Source: Brevinema_A sp051647535 (GTDB taxonomy: Bacteria; Spirochaetota; Brevinematia; Brevinematales; Brevinemataceae). From it: a DNA stretch of 64,000 bases. This document shows, piece by piece, positions 36,247 through 46,141 of this stretch (position 1 is the first letter of the stretch; every line of letters starts with the position of its first letter). The position numbers were made by a program, and so were the translations under genes. The stretch is taken from contig JBOFEA010000020.1 of NCBI GenBank assembly GCA_051647535.1, positions 1 to 64,000 on the forward strand, in the 5' to 3' direction. The notes beneath the pieces are model-generated. The model ran no database searches. It saw nothing but the letters and a program-made list of their open reading frames with translations, and had not been told where the DNA came from.

Positions 36247-36284
36247 AAAAAAAAAATACCTTATTAAATAAGGTATTTTTTTTT
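36247..36284. terminator. Bidirectional terminator
   Basis: TACCTTA / TAAGGTA stem with loop TTAAA, extended by nine A-T pairs on each side (A tract then T tract). It serves the AEC gene and the converging alpha-2-macroglobulin gene. Confidence 0.9.
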
Positions 36285-36288
36285 GCGA

Positions 36289-39200
36289 TTAAAACCAAAA
36301 TTTAGAATTTTTTATTGTCAAAGGTTTTTGTTTTATATACCCGAAAACCTCATCAGCACCTATTACAACCGCTGAAACAGGTGTTGCATTCCAATCTCCG
36401 GATTGCACTGCAGAAACAGCATATCGTACTTTCACACTGGTATCCTTAACATATACCAATAAATTCACCCTATCGAATGCAGGAATAAACGTATAATTTC
36501 CTTGAATTTGATTTTCAGAACGGGATGGTTGAACCCCAGCATATAATGGATCAATAATCTCAACATAACCATTTATTTGTCCAACAGGCTGTACTTCTAT
36601 TTCAATAATATAATCATTCCCCAATATCAGATTGCCGTTTTTAATTTCACGACCTTTAGAATTGAATATTTTTTTATTAATAGATAATCCGGCATTAAGA
36701 TACTCTCGAGATTTTTTAGGAAGCACAGAATATGTCATATAATAAAAAACATCTTTGTTTTTGCTGTCAAGCTTTACATCAGCAACAGATTTTTTAGATT
36801 TCAAAGGATAGGATAATGTATTCGTTTCAGATGTAAGAAGAAACTCTTGTGAGTTTATGGAAGCATTAAGAACAGGATTATTATCCGATTCAGCGAATGT
36901 TTTCATGAAAAGCAGGTAAGCTTGAATATTCAAAACTTTAGAAGAATCCAAGAAATTAATAATTTTGAGAGCTTGAGATAAATCAGATTGATACATGATT
37001 AATGTTTGAGCAAGATACGACGTATTCTCAGGAAGAATAATCATATTTCCGGTTTCTTGAATATTCGATAAAAGAGAAGTCATTAATGATTTAGTGGATA
37101 TTTTGAGAATACTCATCGTATCAAATAACAAAGCTTTTATATCAGGATTACTATCCTTAACAAGTTCTGCATAATATTTATTGAAATTTTCCAATGTCAG
37201 ATTTTTAAGTTGAGCATTTAATTTCAAAGCTCTAGCTGTTAGCAGATTGTCACGAGATTTCTGTTTCAGATATAAGGAAACATTTTTAGAAAGTGATTGT
37301 TTTAAATCTTGATCAATCTCATATTTATTATTTTCAGCTGCCAAAACCGCTTCCAACGCATCAAATAACTGTATTTGCGACGCCGGTAACTCAGTATTGG
37401 GAAGAGCATTGAGAACATTCATTTCTGATATATAATTTTGCAGTGATTTTATATCTTTAAGTACAATTTCTTTTAACTGGGCTTCATTAAAGGAAAATAC
37501 TTTCTTATCGGATAATAATTTTTCATGACCGGCAATCGTAGTAATTCTTTTAATAAGAGTTTCCAAATACAAGCTCTGATTGGAAATAATATCTTGAATA
37601 GACAGCTTAACTTTTAACAAAGGTGAACCTGATACTTGAAGAACGATTTTTTGAGAAAGAACCTCTTTATACGGAATCAAAGGAATAGAAATATTTGTTT
37701 TCCCTTTCAACAATCCCGAAAACGCAGTTGTTTCCCAAGCATTGTTAACAATCAGAGGAATATTAAGTTCTACACTTTGATTATATGGAGCAGAACTTGA
37801 AGCCTTCCACAAATTAGTATCTGTGTACGACAAATCTTCAACTTTGCTTGAATACAAGATCGATGATATATTTGAACTTTCTATACTAATATTAGTTAAA
37901 ATTTGATCAAAAGGAGAATTCAAAATAATATGTGCATTTACTTTGTTAGCAGTAAAATTTTTGACCAAAACTCCCCAATCGGGAGAATCATTAGGTCGGA
38001 CAAATTTTGGGAAAATCGGTTCAATAGAAAATGGAAGAACCGTATGAAAAGAAACATTAGTTTTACCAAAATGCTGATTTTTATCATAAGCAATAACAGA
38101 AATATTGAATCCGGAAATATTATCCGGTAAAGTAAATTCAATTTCCGTATCTTGATTGGAGCGTAACGAAAGTGCACCTTCATAAAAAGGAGTATAATTA
38201 AAGTTAGAACGAACAATAGATTGAGTGTTGTCTGCTGAATCTGCAGCAAACATTCTTGTTGCAACAAAAGGAGTTGGCACATCAACAAACATTTTATTAG
38301 TCAAATCTAAGAAATCATACAATAATTTTCCCGAATCCCATGTACTAAAACTTTTCGGACGAGACGAATAGAAAAATTCTACCGGATCAGGAATCCTCTG
38401 TTTTTCCAATGCCAATACAGCACGATCATTAATCATAACAACAGCTTGACCATTCACACGTGATCCATATGAGTATGCATTTATAGAAAATTTCACTTTA
38501 CATCCGGGTTTATAAGAAGATTTGACACCTTTAATATTAATTGCCAGCTGTTTATCTACAGGAGGAATAGAAAGATACAAGGATCCTATTTTAATATCAC
38601 TGATAAAGCTGTCATTGTCCTTTGAAGAAGCATCAGAAAGTTTCCGTACTACTGCAGTGATATTTAATCCAGGTTCATCTTGTGTTGTAATCAACACAGG
38701 ATAACGGATGATTCGTTCTGAAGTTTCAACCATATGAAATTCTCTTATTAAATCCCTTTCTACAGTAATCAACAGATGTGCTTTTTCAAAAGGATTGGAA
38801 ATATAAATATTTGCTTGATCCCCACTTGAATAACTATTTTTATCAGATTCAATAAGCAAATCCAAGCTTTCTTTCTGCGTTTCCAAAACTTGGAATGAAA
38901 ATACTGTTTTGGTTAATCTGCCTTGCTGGACAGAAGTTAATACCGCTTTATACGAAGCGGGTTCTGTAGGAACAAAATGAACTGTCTCTCTACCAAGCCG
39001 AATTGATTTTTTATATACTGTTTTTTCAAACTGATTAAAGATAGGTATCAAATTAGTAATAAACCCAAATATTTTCAAATCAATATTCTGAACTTTTTTA
39101 ATCTCAAATACTACAGGAACATTAGATGCAATTTTTTCAGAATCAGACATTAATGCAATTAACTTAAAAACCATATCCGTATTAGGTATTACACTTTGTT

Positions 39201-41760
39201 TAGAAGAAAATATTCCAAGCTGAATAGGTACATATATATCAATCCCGGCATGAACAGATTCAAAAGAAGGAAGATTATCCGGTTTTGCTTTAGCTGAAAT
39301 ATGTAGACGAGCATTTTGAGAAAAAGGTGCTGTTAATTTTTTCTTAACAACCGAATTACCTGATTGAGAATGATACTTTATTGTCCCTTGAGCGAAAACT
39401 TTAGAAGATACAGCATCTGCCCCCCCTATAAACGGACGTGCTATTTCGAAATCACCAAAATGATATTCCGGATATAACTTACTTCTATAAGGCGAAGGAT
39501 GAAGCATCATCCTATAATCAATTTTCGTATTTACCGGCTCTCCTGAAAAAAATTGAGGAGCAAATGATACAGCAATATTATTTCCATAACAATACCAAGT
39601 AGTATCTGTTGTAATAACAACTTCAGCTTGATTAGGTGCTAAAGGTTCTACTCGAAAATGCATTGAAGTATTGAAATCAAAAGTACTTTGACGCATTTGA
39701 ACTTGATAGAAACCAGATTCTGCATCTTCATCCAACGGAATACTCATATCTATAGAACCATATTCAGACCATTTTTTCATAAAATTGGTTAGTACATTAT
39801 TATTAGGAGAATAAATAGTAACAGACACAGCATTAGAAAAACATTCCTTTTCGGAAGTATACAGATTGTTTTTTCTTGCTCTTGCTACTGCATGAATATT
39901 CACCACTTCTCCGGGTTTATAAACAGGTCTATTCGAAAAAAACAAGGTTTTTAACCGGCCTTGACAATTATTCGAAGCATAAGCCAAATTAGCTGAACTA
40001 AAAAAATTCTTTCGATCAAATCCCTCAAAAGTACTAATACCATCACCACTAAACGTAATATCACCTGTATTTGCTGTTGAAATACCAATGAATATAGGCT
40101 TCTGAAGAACTTGTTTGGGAAGAGTGCTGTGTGGAACTCTTAGAATTCCATCAGATTTGGTCATACCCAGATCTTGAAATCCCCTTCGAGTATTATCCCA
40201 AACATATATAGTCATATTGTCAATGGGTTTCAAATCTTTAGCTTGATACGCATATACAAATAAATCCTCTGAAGATACATGCGTCATTAATGCAGAACAT
40301 GTCACTAATACTTTTGTAAATCCTACTTGATTTGTACTACCTGGGATTTGAAATTTAATCAATACCAAACCAGATTTATTTTTGACAATATTTGTTAAAT
40401 CAAAATATTTCCATTCTGATTGATCTGCATCATTTGTTACGGAAATATTAGTTGTATACGTTTCCAAATGCACCGGCTCATTACGAAGAATCAACGCTAT
40501 ATATTCGGAAATTCTTGTAAATTGATACGATACTTTAATATTTGTGACATTAACGAATTCAATAGGAATTTGAGGATTGTTTCTAGGAACAACCAGTGTA
40601 TTGCCACCTTGATGAATAGATGCAGGTCTATGAACGATTTGTACATTACCAGAGAACTCATTTTCCAATTTTTGACCATAAATATCTTTAACATTTTTTG
40701 GTGTGAAATTTAACTGATACGTTTGTCCTGCTTGAAAATCACCGTTAATTTCTATCCCATTTGCATAAACCTTGTATGTCAAATTCTCTACCGGAGGTTC
40801 AGATACAAGTGTAGATAAAGAATTAGTATTTTCCTCTAGAGCCGTTCTACTCAACAACCAAATAGGTTCGGAAGCAATAAATATATTTGACTGCTGAAGA
40901 TCTCTGCTTTCAGACATATAATAAGGTGTATTTGAAAATCCAACAAATCCTGCTTTGGAATATGTAGAAAATTTGCTGTCAAATATGTTATCTTCCGAAC
41001 AATCGTCATATATTTGATGATAATTTACTGTTATTTTATATTCGGTATGCGGTTTCAATGAATACATATGAACAAAAATACGATTATAATTAGTTTCTAT
41101 TATTCGGGAATAAAAATCAGTATTGGTAGATACAGCATACACAAGACGATAAGAAATTTTCTTATTGCTTTCCGAAGTAATTTGAAGTGCCTTTTTTAAG
41201 AGATTCAGACGTATAGGTTTGTCAAAATATAATTCCACAGGATCATTTAAATTACTAGCAACTCTTGAAGAATACGAAACCTTAGGATAAGAAGGTTTAA
41301 TAATAAACGGATTGTTTGTACTTTCAATATAATTAATAAACAAGGTATTTGTACTATCTTGATCTACCAATTTGCTTTGATCATAAAAGATTTTCAAAAC
41401 ATTTGTACAAGAAACCGTTTTGTCAAATACATAGCGAAACTTATCGGAACCAATCACTTGAACAGATCCCGACACCGGAGGATCAAAAGAAATATCAAGC
41501 ATATTAAGAATATCTTGTTCGGACTGCCGGTAAGATTGAAAATCCAAAACAGGACGGCGAAAAGAGAATAACACTTCTTTTATACCATACTCAAGAGAAA
41601 CTTCTTCAAATGTTTTGCCGGGAACAAATTGATAATTTTTATTATCAAAAATCGTCCAAGTCAACAAAAGTACTGATACCACACAAAAAACCAAAATCAA
41701 AATTATTTTAGTATTTCTTCGATAAAACAATAAGATTTTCTCTATATTTTCAAAAAACAT
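36289..41760 (-). CDS. Giant alpha-2-macroglobulin-like protein, membrane-anchored, no thioester
   Basis: 1823 residues from the ATG at 41760, preferred because GGGGA lies 4-5 bases upstream; an in-frame ATG 27 codons earlier gives an odd extension. One transmembrane anchor near the N-terminus (IILILVFCVVSVLLLTWTIF), with no lipobox, places the rest in the periplasm. There follows a long chain of beta-sandwich MG domains. RPVYKPGEVVNIHAVARAR is the MG2 hallmark, FYQVQMRQ-type and NFNYTPFYEGALSLRSN segments mark the bait/post-bait region, and GFNISVIAYDKNQHFGKTNVSF precedes a helical C-terminal domain. The thioester motif (CxEQ) is absent. Bacterial A2Ms trap proteases that breach the outer membrane; thioester-less forms act without covalent capture. 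The usual partner PbpC is not nearby. Confidence 0.88.
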   Translation of the reverse strand: MFFENIEKILLFYRRNTKIILILVFCVVSVLLLTWTIFDNKNYQFVPGKTFEEVSLEYGIKEVLFSFRRPVLDFQSYRQSEQDILNMLDISFDPPVSGSVQVIGSDKFRYVFDKTVSCTNVLKIFYDQSKLVDQDSTNTLFINYIESTNNPFIIKPSYPKVSYSSRVASNLNDPVELYFDKPIRLNLLKKALQITSESNKKISYRLVYAVSTNTDFYSRIIETNYNRIFVHMYSLKPHTEYKITVNYHQIYDDCSEDNIFDSKFSTYSKAGFVGFSNTPYYMSESRDLQQSNIFIASEPIWLLSRTALEENTNSLSTLVSEPPVENLTYKVYANGIEINGDFQAGQTYQLNFTPKNVKDIYGQKLENEFSGNVQIVHRPASIHQGGNTLVVPRNNPQIPIEFVNVTNIKVSYQFTRISEYIALILRNEPVHLETYTTNISVTNDADQSEWKYFDLTNIVKNKSGLVLIKFQIPGSTNQVGFTKVLVTCSALMTHVSSEDLFVYAYQAKDLKPIDNMTIYVWDNTRRGFQDLGMTKSDGILRVPHSTLPKQVLQKPIFIGISTANTGDITFSGDGISTFEGFDRKNFFSSANLAYASNNCQGRLKTLFFSNRPVYKPGEVVNIHAVARARKNNLYTSEKECFSNAVSVTIYSPNNNVLTNFMKKWSEYGSIDMSIPLDEDAESGFYQVQMRQSTFDFNTSMHFRVEPLAPNQAEVVITTDTTWYCYGNNIAVSFAPQFFSGEPVNTKIDYRMMLHPSPYRSKLYPEYHFGDFEIARPFIGGADAVSSKVFAQGTIKYHSQSGNSVVKKKLTAPFSQNARLHISAKAKPDNLPSFESVHAGIDIYVPIQLGIFSSKQSVIPNTDMVFKLIALMSDSEKIASNVPVVFEIKKVQNIDLKIFGFITNLIPIFNQFEKTVYKKSIRLGRETVHFVPTEPASYKAVLTSVQQGRLTKTVFSFQVLETQKESLDLLIESDKNSYSSGDQANIYISNPFEKAHLLITVERDLIREFHMVETSERIIRYPVLITTQDEPGLNITAVVRKLSDASSKDNDSFISDIKIGSLYLSIPPVDKQLAINIKGVKSSYKPGCKVKFSINAYSYGSRVNGQAVVMINDRAVLALEKQRIPDPVEFFYSSRPKSFSTWDSGKLLYDFLDLTNKMFVDVPTPFVATRMFAADSADNTQSIVRSNFNYTPFYEGALSLRSNQDTEIEFTLPDNISGFNISVIAYDKNQHFGKTNVSFHTVLPFSIEPIFPKFVRPNDSPDWGVLVKNFTANKVNAHIILNSPFDQILTNISIESSNISSILYSSKVEDLSYTDTNLWKASSSAPYNQSVELNIPLIVNNAWETTAFSGLLKGKTNISIPLIPYKEVLSQKIVLQVSGSPLLKVKLSIQDIISNQSLYLETLIKRITTIAGHEKLLSDKKVFSFNEAQLKEIVLKDIKSLQNYISEMNVLNALPNTELPASQIQLFDALEAVLAAENNKYEIDQDLKQSLSKNVSLYLKQKSRDNLLTARALKLNAQLKNLTLENFNKYYAELVKDSNPDIKALLFDTMSILKISTKSLMTSLLSNIQETGNMIILPENTSYLAQTLIMYQSDLSQALKIINFLDSSKVLNIQAYLLFMKTFAESDNNPVLNASINSQEFLLTSETNTLSYPLKSKKSVADVKLDSKNKDVFYYMTYSVLPKKSREYLNAGLSINKKIFNSKGREIKNGNLILGNDYIIEIEVQPVGQINGYVEIIDPLYAGVQPSRSENQIQGNYTFIPAFDRVNLLVYVKDTSVKVRYAVSAVQSGDWNATPVSAVVIGADEVFGYIKQKPLTIKNSKFWF

Positions 41761-41883
41761 ATTATCCCCATCAAAAATATATAATAAATTATACTTTATA
41801 TAAAAAAAAAACTCCAATTCTATCCTTTCCTGCCGAAACAAAATAGAATAGATAAAAATTCAACACTATTTCAGGAATTGATA

Positions 41884-43731
41884 ATGACATATACTTTTAG
41901 AGAAGAACAACAGGAATTTACAGTTCGTGGAAAAAAGATTTCCGACACAACCATTGTGGTGACGTTTTATGTAGAAGCATTAGATCATTTCTACCAAGTA
42001 CTCCAAACATTCCAAAAATCCGTACAACTAATTTTTAATGAAGGAATATTGATAGGATACGAAGTTCGTTATGCAAAAACAGATAAAGAAACAATATTTA
42101 ATATGCTTAAATCCGAAGAAATTATACGTTTGGATGAATGCTTTATTGAAGATTTTTCTTTAAAAGAATACGCAGAATATTGTGAAACTAGTTTGGATAA
42201 TTATGAGCTGGGAAAATTAAATTTTCCCAATAAATTTTCAGCTAAATTATCATTTTGGGAAGGAAAAACCAATTTTTCCAAAATGAAATTCGGCTTTGTA
42301 GATTTCTCATTTTATGGGGCATTTTTCGGAGGAACGGAAGCAGATTTTTCATGTATGGAAATTCTAGACGGATTTTTCGATTTCAATCGTTTGTATGTCA
42401 ATGCAGACGTTTATTTTACATTTTCATTTACCAAAATAGAAAAAGGAGATATTTTTCTTAATTACGCCTACTTTGAGGAAGGAGATAAAGATTTTATTTC
42501 TTTATTTTTGAACAGTGGAAATCTTTGCTTAACCAATATGTCCGCTCATGGAGGAAAACTGGATTTTTCATATTCCGAAATCCAAGGCAATCTGTTATTA
42601 AACAAAGCATACTGTAAAAATAACAGCTTAATAATGATATCTTCTAAATTTCACGGATTAGACTGCTCATTATCAGAATTCCGCAACTGTGAATTTCGTA
42701 TGTTTGAAACTTCTATTTCAGATAATATAAAAAATTTTACAGAAATGTATATGGAAAATTCATTGTTATGCTTTGAAAATTCCGAATTCATTTCCGGAGA
42801 AGCGGATTTCAAATATTTCGAAGCTCAAAATTCAAATTTGATGTTTCTGAATATGAAATTTTTTACAGAAACTTTGGATTTTTCTTATATTGTTTGTTCG
42901 GGAATGATTGATTTTTCAAAAAGCAAATTCGGATCTACTCTTATTTTGTTTACTGATTCAATCTTGGACGTTGTTTCTTTTAATAATACTGAAAGTCAAG
43001 GAATGATCAATTTCCGCGTTCAACAATGCCGATTTTTGTCATTAAAAAATATGTTTATTGGAGATGTTTTCGATATTACCTCTAATGTTCAATTTAAATA
43101 TTTTCAATTATCATACGTTGCACTTACAGGAAGAATTATCCTTGACTGGCATAAAAATAATATTAACAACGCCATTAAAAACGTATATGCAGAAGAACAC
43201 AAACGAATCCGAGACAACATGCTCCCAAATTTCCAAAAAATAAAATTAAAAGAACTACGTTTTATTACTGCAGAAATATTTAAAACATTAAAAGAAAATT
43301 TTAATGTTCTAAGAAGGTATAATGATGAGGACGATGCTTATATTGCATATAGGCAGGCTCTTAGAGAATACAAAAACTACGGTGCAGGTCCTTTAGAAAA
43401 ATTTAAGCTCTTCCTAGAGTGGTTGTTATTAGACAAATTAGGAGGCTATGGAACCGATCCATGGCGAACATGGATTGGAATTGTCTTTTCATGGCTGGTA
43501 TTCGCCGGATTATATTATTACTTTGACGAATTTTATATTGGAGAATCCACAGATATGACCAAATTAGGACGTAGTTTATATCATAGTGCTATTACATTTT
43601 TTACAATAGGTTATGGAGATATTATCCCCAAAGGAGCTTTCATGAGAGCTCTATCAGGAATTGAAGGATTTTTTGGTGTAATTTTCACATCGTATTTTAT
43701 GGTAGCATTTACTAGAAAAACATTGCGGTAA
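41884..43731 (+). CDS. Potassium-channel pore protein with pentapeptide-like N-terminal domain
   Basis: 615 residues from the ATG at 41884 (AGGA seven bases upstream). The N-terminal ~85 residues are a small alpha/beta domain. Residues ~100-440 are a long repetitive stretch of 'xxFSxxxF' units (TNFSKMKFGFVDFSFYGAFF, EADFSCMEI, DFSYSEIQGNLLLNKAYC) resembling a pentapeptide-repeat right-handed beta-helix. After a helical linker there are two membrane helices flanking the pore loop ITFFTIGYGD (about 570-579), whose TIGYGD is a potassium selectivity filter. It is probably a tetrameric two-helix K+ channel gated by its cytoplasmic repeat domain. The domain pairing is known in bacteria, but the gating ligand is not. 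Transcribed away from the A2M gene, with its own terminator. Confidence 0.82.
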   Translation: MTYTFREEQQEFTVRGKKISDTTIVVTFYVEALDHFYQVLQTFQKSVQLIFNEGILIGYEVRYAKTDKETIFNMLKSEEIIRLDECFIEDFSLKEYAEYCETSLDNYELGKLNFPNKFSAKLSFWEGKTNFSKMKFGFVDFSFYGAFFGGTEADFSCMEILDGFFDFNRLYVNADVYFTFSFTKIEKGDIFLNYAYFEEGDKDFISLFLNSGNLCLTNMSAHGGKLDFSYSEIQGNLLLNKAYCKNNSLIMISSKFHGLDCSLSEFRNCEFRMFETSISDNIKNFTEMYMENSLLCFENSEFISGEADFKYFEAQNSNLMFLNMKFFTETLDFSYIVCSGMIDFSKSKFGSTLILFTDSILDVVSFNNTESQGMINFRVQQCRFLSLKNMFIGDVFDITSNVQFKYFQLSYVALTGRIILDWHKNNINNAIKNVYAEEHKRIRDNMLPNFQKIKLKELRFITAEIFKTLKENFNVLRRYNDEDDAYIAYRQALREYKNYGAGPLEKFKLFLEWLLLDKLGGYGTDPWRTWIGIVFSWLVFAGLYYYFDEFYIGESTDMTKLGRSLYHSAITFFTIGYGDIIPKGAFMRALSGIEGFFGVIFTSYFMVAFTRKTLR

Positions 43732-43750
43732 CAGATTCAAATTCAACAAT

Positions 43751-43798
43751 AAAAAAACATCTTCCAAAACGATTAATCATTTTGGAAGATGTTTTTTT
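43751..43798. terminator. Bidirectional terminator between the channel and FakA-FakB-like genes
   Basis: Strong stem of about 18 bp (ACATCTTCCAAAA / TTTTGGAAGATGT plus flanking A and T tracts), loop about 10 nt. The A tract precedes and the T tract follows on the plus strand, so both converging genes can use it. Confidence 0.9.
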
Positions 43799-43831
43799 AG
43801 ATATATCTATTCAAATCAAATACATTAATAA

Positions 43832-45646
43832 TTAATCTTCAAACAAAATACCAACATTAATTGCCTCTAAACCAACTCCATTAGCAATACTTGGAGATGC
43901 CTGAGCAATATCCAAAGCAGGATATCCAAAAATATTTTGAATTTGAGCTATATACTTTTGTGCCTTTGCAGGATTTGTGATCGTATGGCTGATAGTATAA
44001 TATTTCGTTTTTTTAGATTGAACAGCAACCTTAATGGAATTAAGAGTTTTATTAAAAGCCTTTTGAAATCCAATAGCTTTACCGGTAATAACAGGAACAC
44101 CTTCTTTTACTTGAAGAATGGGACATAATTTTAACAATTTGATAAGCCAAGCTTTCATAAAGCTCATCCGCCCTGAACGAACCAAATGATCAATCGTTTT
44201 AAAATTAACAAATGAATCAGTACGTTTAACTGCTTTGCAAGCACGTTCGACAATTTGATCATGAGAAAGACCACTGGCAATATCTTCAGATATAGAACAT
44301 GCTATTACGCTTCCTCCGGCTGACAAATTGAGTGCATCTACAACACTAATCTTGATATCTTTGCGAACCATAGTGACTGCTTGAAGTGCACTGTTATAAG
44401 TGCCGCTAAGACGAGAACTAAGCGTTAATACCACAACAGATTCATAATATTTTGACAAGTAATTAAACATATCTGCAAATGCTTTAGGCGAAGGTTGGGA
44501 AGTTGATGAAGAAATGTTTTTGTTTTGAGTTAAATAATGAGTCATCATATTCAAATTCATACTGCGTAGATCATAATAACTTGTTCCGTCAAGTATTAAA
44601 GAAATCGGAACAATATGGATTTGATGCTCATCCATAAATTCTTGAGATAGGGAGATCCCTGAATCGACAACAAATGCTATAGGATGTTTTCTTTTATGAA
44701 CAGCATCATATTGACGATGCATATCTTCGATTTTTTGAAATCCAAAGCTGGCGAGTTTTTTTAATTCACCAAATACTTCGGCAGGGTAATTAGTATGAAA
44801 ATGGAGGCGCAGTTTTTTATCGGAACCGGCCATTACAATAGAATCAGAATGTTTTTCCAATATATTTTGAACCGTATGCCTGTCTATGTTTTCACCCAGT
44901 AAGCATGTTTCTGTACAATATCTGTTGTGAAGTGCATCTTCAGATAACTCTTCTGTTGTATCAGCAGACAATGCCGTATCAGCATCCCACATCAACAAAT
45001 GATCCATGTTATGTTCGTCACGTGAAAAAGATCTTGTTAGTATTGTTTCTTTCATTCCTTGAAGAAACAATACAAATCCTTTAGCACCAGCATCCACAAC
45101 TTTAGCAAGTTTTAGAGATTCTAATTGCTCAGTAGTCTGATGAAGAGCATGCTTAGCAACTTCCTCAGCTTTCTCAAGCAACAAATCGAAATCTAAGAAT
45201 TCGGTTTTCTTGTCATTAATAAATTCTGCCCACTTTCTGATAACCGTAACAATTGTTCCTTCTTGAGGATTAGGAATAGCTTGGTATACATAATTTGAAG
45301 CTTTCTGTATAATTTCTGCAAATCTTTCTGTAGTCAAAGAAGTAATGTCTTTTACTTCCTGTCCTATTCCATATAAAAACTGTGCAAATATTACTCCACT
45401 GTTACCACGTGCACCATCAAGAGCAGCATCCCCTATACTCATCGCAATATCTTGTAAAGAGCCTTTTTCTTTAGCATTATAAATTACCGAAGTAAATGTC
45501 GCTGCCAAATTAGCCCCTGTATCGCCATCCGGAACCGGAAATACGTTGATTTTATTAATTTCTTCCTGATGCTCAATAACTTTCTTTCCCCCAGCTATTA
45601 TCGACCAATAAAATTCTTTACCTGTTAATATTGATAATGAAGTCAT
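43832..45646 (-). CDS. FakA-FakB-like fusion: DAK2 kinase domain joined to a DegV fatty-acid-binding domain
   Basis: 604 residues from the ATG at 45646 (GAGGAG five bases before it). Residues ~1-200 are a DAK2/DhaL kinase domain with the Mg-ATP Asp motif FPVPDGDTGAN (36-46; Asp40, Asp42) and ALDGARGNSG. Residues ~235-315 match the FakA middle domain (YCTETCLLG, LHFHTNYPAEVFGEL, IEDMHRQYD). Residues ~322-604 are a DegV/FakB domain (FVVDSGISL, STSQPSP, LTLSSRLSGTYNSA). In Staphylococcus, FakA phosphorylates fatty acids presented by FakB for phospholipid synthesis; here kinase and carrier are one chain. This would let the organism use exogenous, probably host, fatty acids. It has its own promoter at 45690-45718. 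Confidence 0.88.
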   Translation of the reverse strand: MTSLSILTGKEFYWSIIAGGKKVIEHQEEINKINVFPVPDGDTGANLAATFTSVIYNAKEKGSLQDIAMSIGDAALDGARGNSGVIFAQFLYGIGQEVKDITSLTTERFAEIIQKASNYVYQAIPNPQEGTIVTVIRKWAEFINDKKTEFLDFDLLLEKAEEVAKHALHQTTEQLESLKLAKVVDAGAKGFVLFLQGMKETILTRSFSRDEHNMDHLLMWDADTALSADTTEELSEDALHNRYCTETCLLGENIDRHTVQNILEKHSDSIVMAGSDKKLRLHFHTNYPAEVFGELKKLASFGFQKIEDMHRQYDAVHKRKHPIAFVVDSGISLSQEFMDEHQIHIVPISLILDGTSYYDLRSMNLNMMTHYLTQNKNISSSTSQPSPKAFADMFNYLSKYYESVVVLTLSSRLSGTYNSALQAVTMVRKDIKISVVDALNLSAGGSVIACSISEDIASGLSHDQIVERACKAVKRTDSFVNFKTIDHLVRSGRMSFMKAWLIKLLKLCPILQVKEGVPVITGKAIGFQKAFNKTLNSIKVAVQSKKTKYYTISHTITNPAKAQKYIAQIQNIFGYPALDIAQASPSIANGVGLEAINVGILFED

Positions 45647-45689
45647 AATCACTCCTCGTTATAAAATTGGAGACTACACAAATCGAATT

Positions 45690-45718
45690 ATTATACAATA
45701 AAAATATTAATAATGCAA
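45690..45718 (-). promoter_or_regulatory. Predicted promoter of the FakA-FakB-like gene
   Basis: Minus strand: -35 TTGCAT (45713-45718), 17-bp spacer, -10 TATAAT (45690-45695), about 40 nt upstream of the start. The -35 lies in one arm of an inverted repeat (AATGCAAG 45712-45719 / CTTGCATT 45740-45747, with an inner CTTTT/AAAAG), a possible operator. Confidence 0.55.
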
Positions 45719-45849
45719 GCTTTTCCTTGTAAAAGAACTCTTGCATTGTAATACCCAACAAATATATCTACTAAAGACAGATCACTCATCAATATTAAAT
45801 AGATAAATTACATTTTTCTTTTATATTTTTCTAATAAATATATTAACCA

Positions 45850-45879
45850 AAAACCTTATATATTATTATATAAGGTTTT
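45850..45879. terminator. AT-rich hairpin in the 45647-46274 intergenic region
   Basis: Perfect 13-bp stem (AAAACCTTATATA / TATATAAGGTTTT) with a TTAT loop. It is either an orphan terminator or an insulator between divergent transcription units. No gene was seen in this 630-base region beyond the promoters and operator listed. Confidence 0.5.
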
Positions 45880-45934
45880 AACTATTATAAATTATTTTAC
45901 TTAAAAATATATTAATTAATAAAACATTTTTTTC

Positions 45935-45962
45935 TTGACAAAAATAAAGACACGTCTATAAT
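45935..45962 (+). promoter_or_regulatory. Strong predicted promoter of the porin-PTS cluster
   Basis: Consensus -35 TTGACA (45935-45940), 16-bp spacer, consensus -10 TATAAT (45957-45962). It lies about 310 bases before the porin start, giving an unusually long untranslated leader. Confidence 0.65.
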
Positions 45963-46119
45963 AAATAGAACATTCAACAAATAAATATTAATTAATACTT
46001 TTTATTATTAATATACTAAATATAATTAAATTGTTTATTAAATGCAAAAAAAAATGCAGAAAAAATTAATTCTTATCTAATTAACATAATAACACTGAGA
46101 AATGAATTATTTCAAAATT

Positions 46120-46141
46120 GAAAGGTTTCGCAAACACTTTC
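46120..46141. promoter_or_regulatory. Candidate LacI-type operator before the porin-PTS genes
   Basis: Quasi-palindrome GAAAGGTTTCGCAAACACTT followed by TC: GTTT-CGC-AAAC core with outer GAAAG/CTTTC arms. It resembles LacI/GalR-family sites or catabolite-response elements in shape. It lies in the leader, 134 bases upstream of the porin ATG. No regulator gene was seen nearby. Confidence 0.4.

Noticed and set aside
37938..38288. Open frame of 116 codons within the alpha-2-macroglobulin gene
   Set aside because: It lies entirely inside a much longer coding sequence on the same strand, has low-complexity leucine-rich content and no ribosome-binding site; it is a frame shadow.
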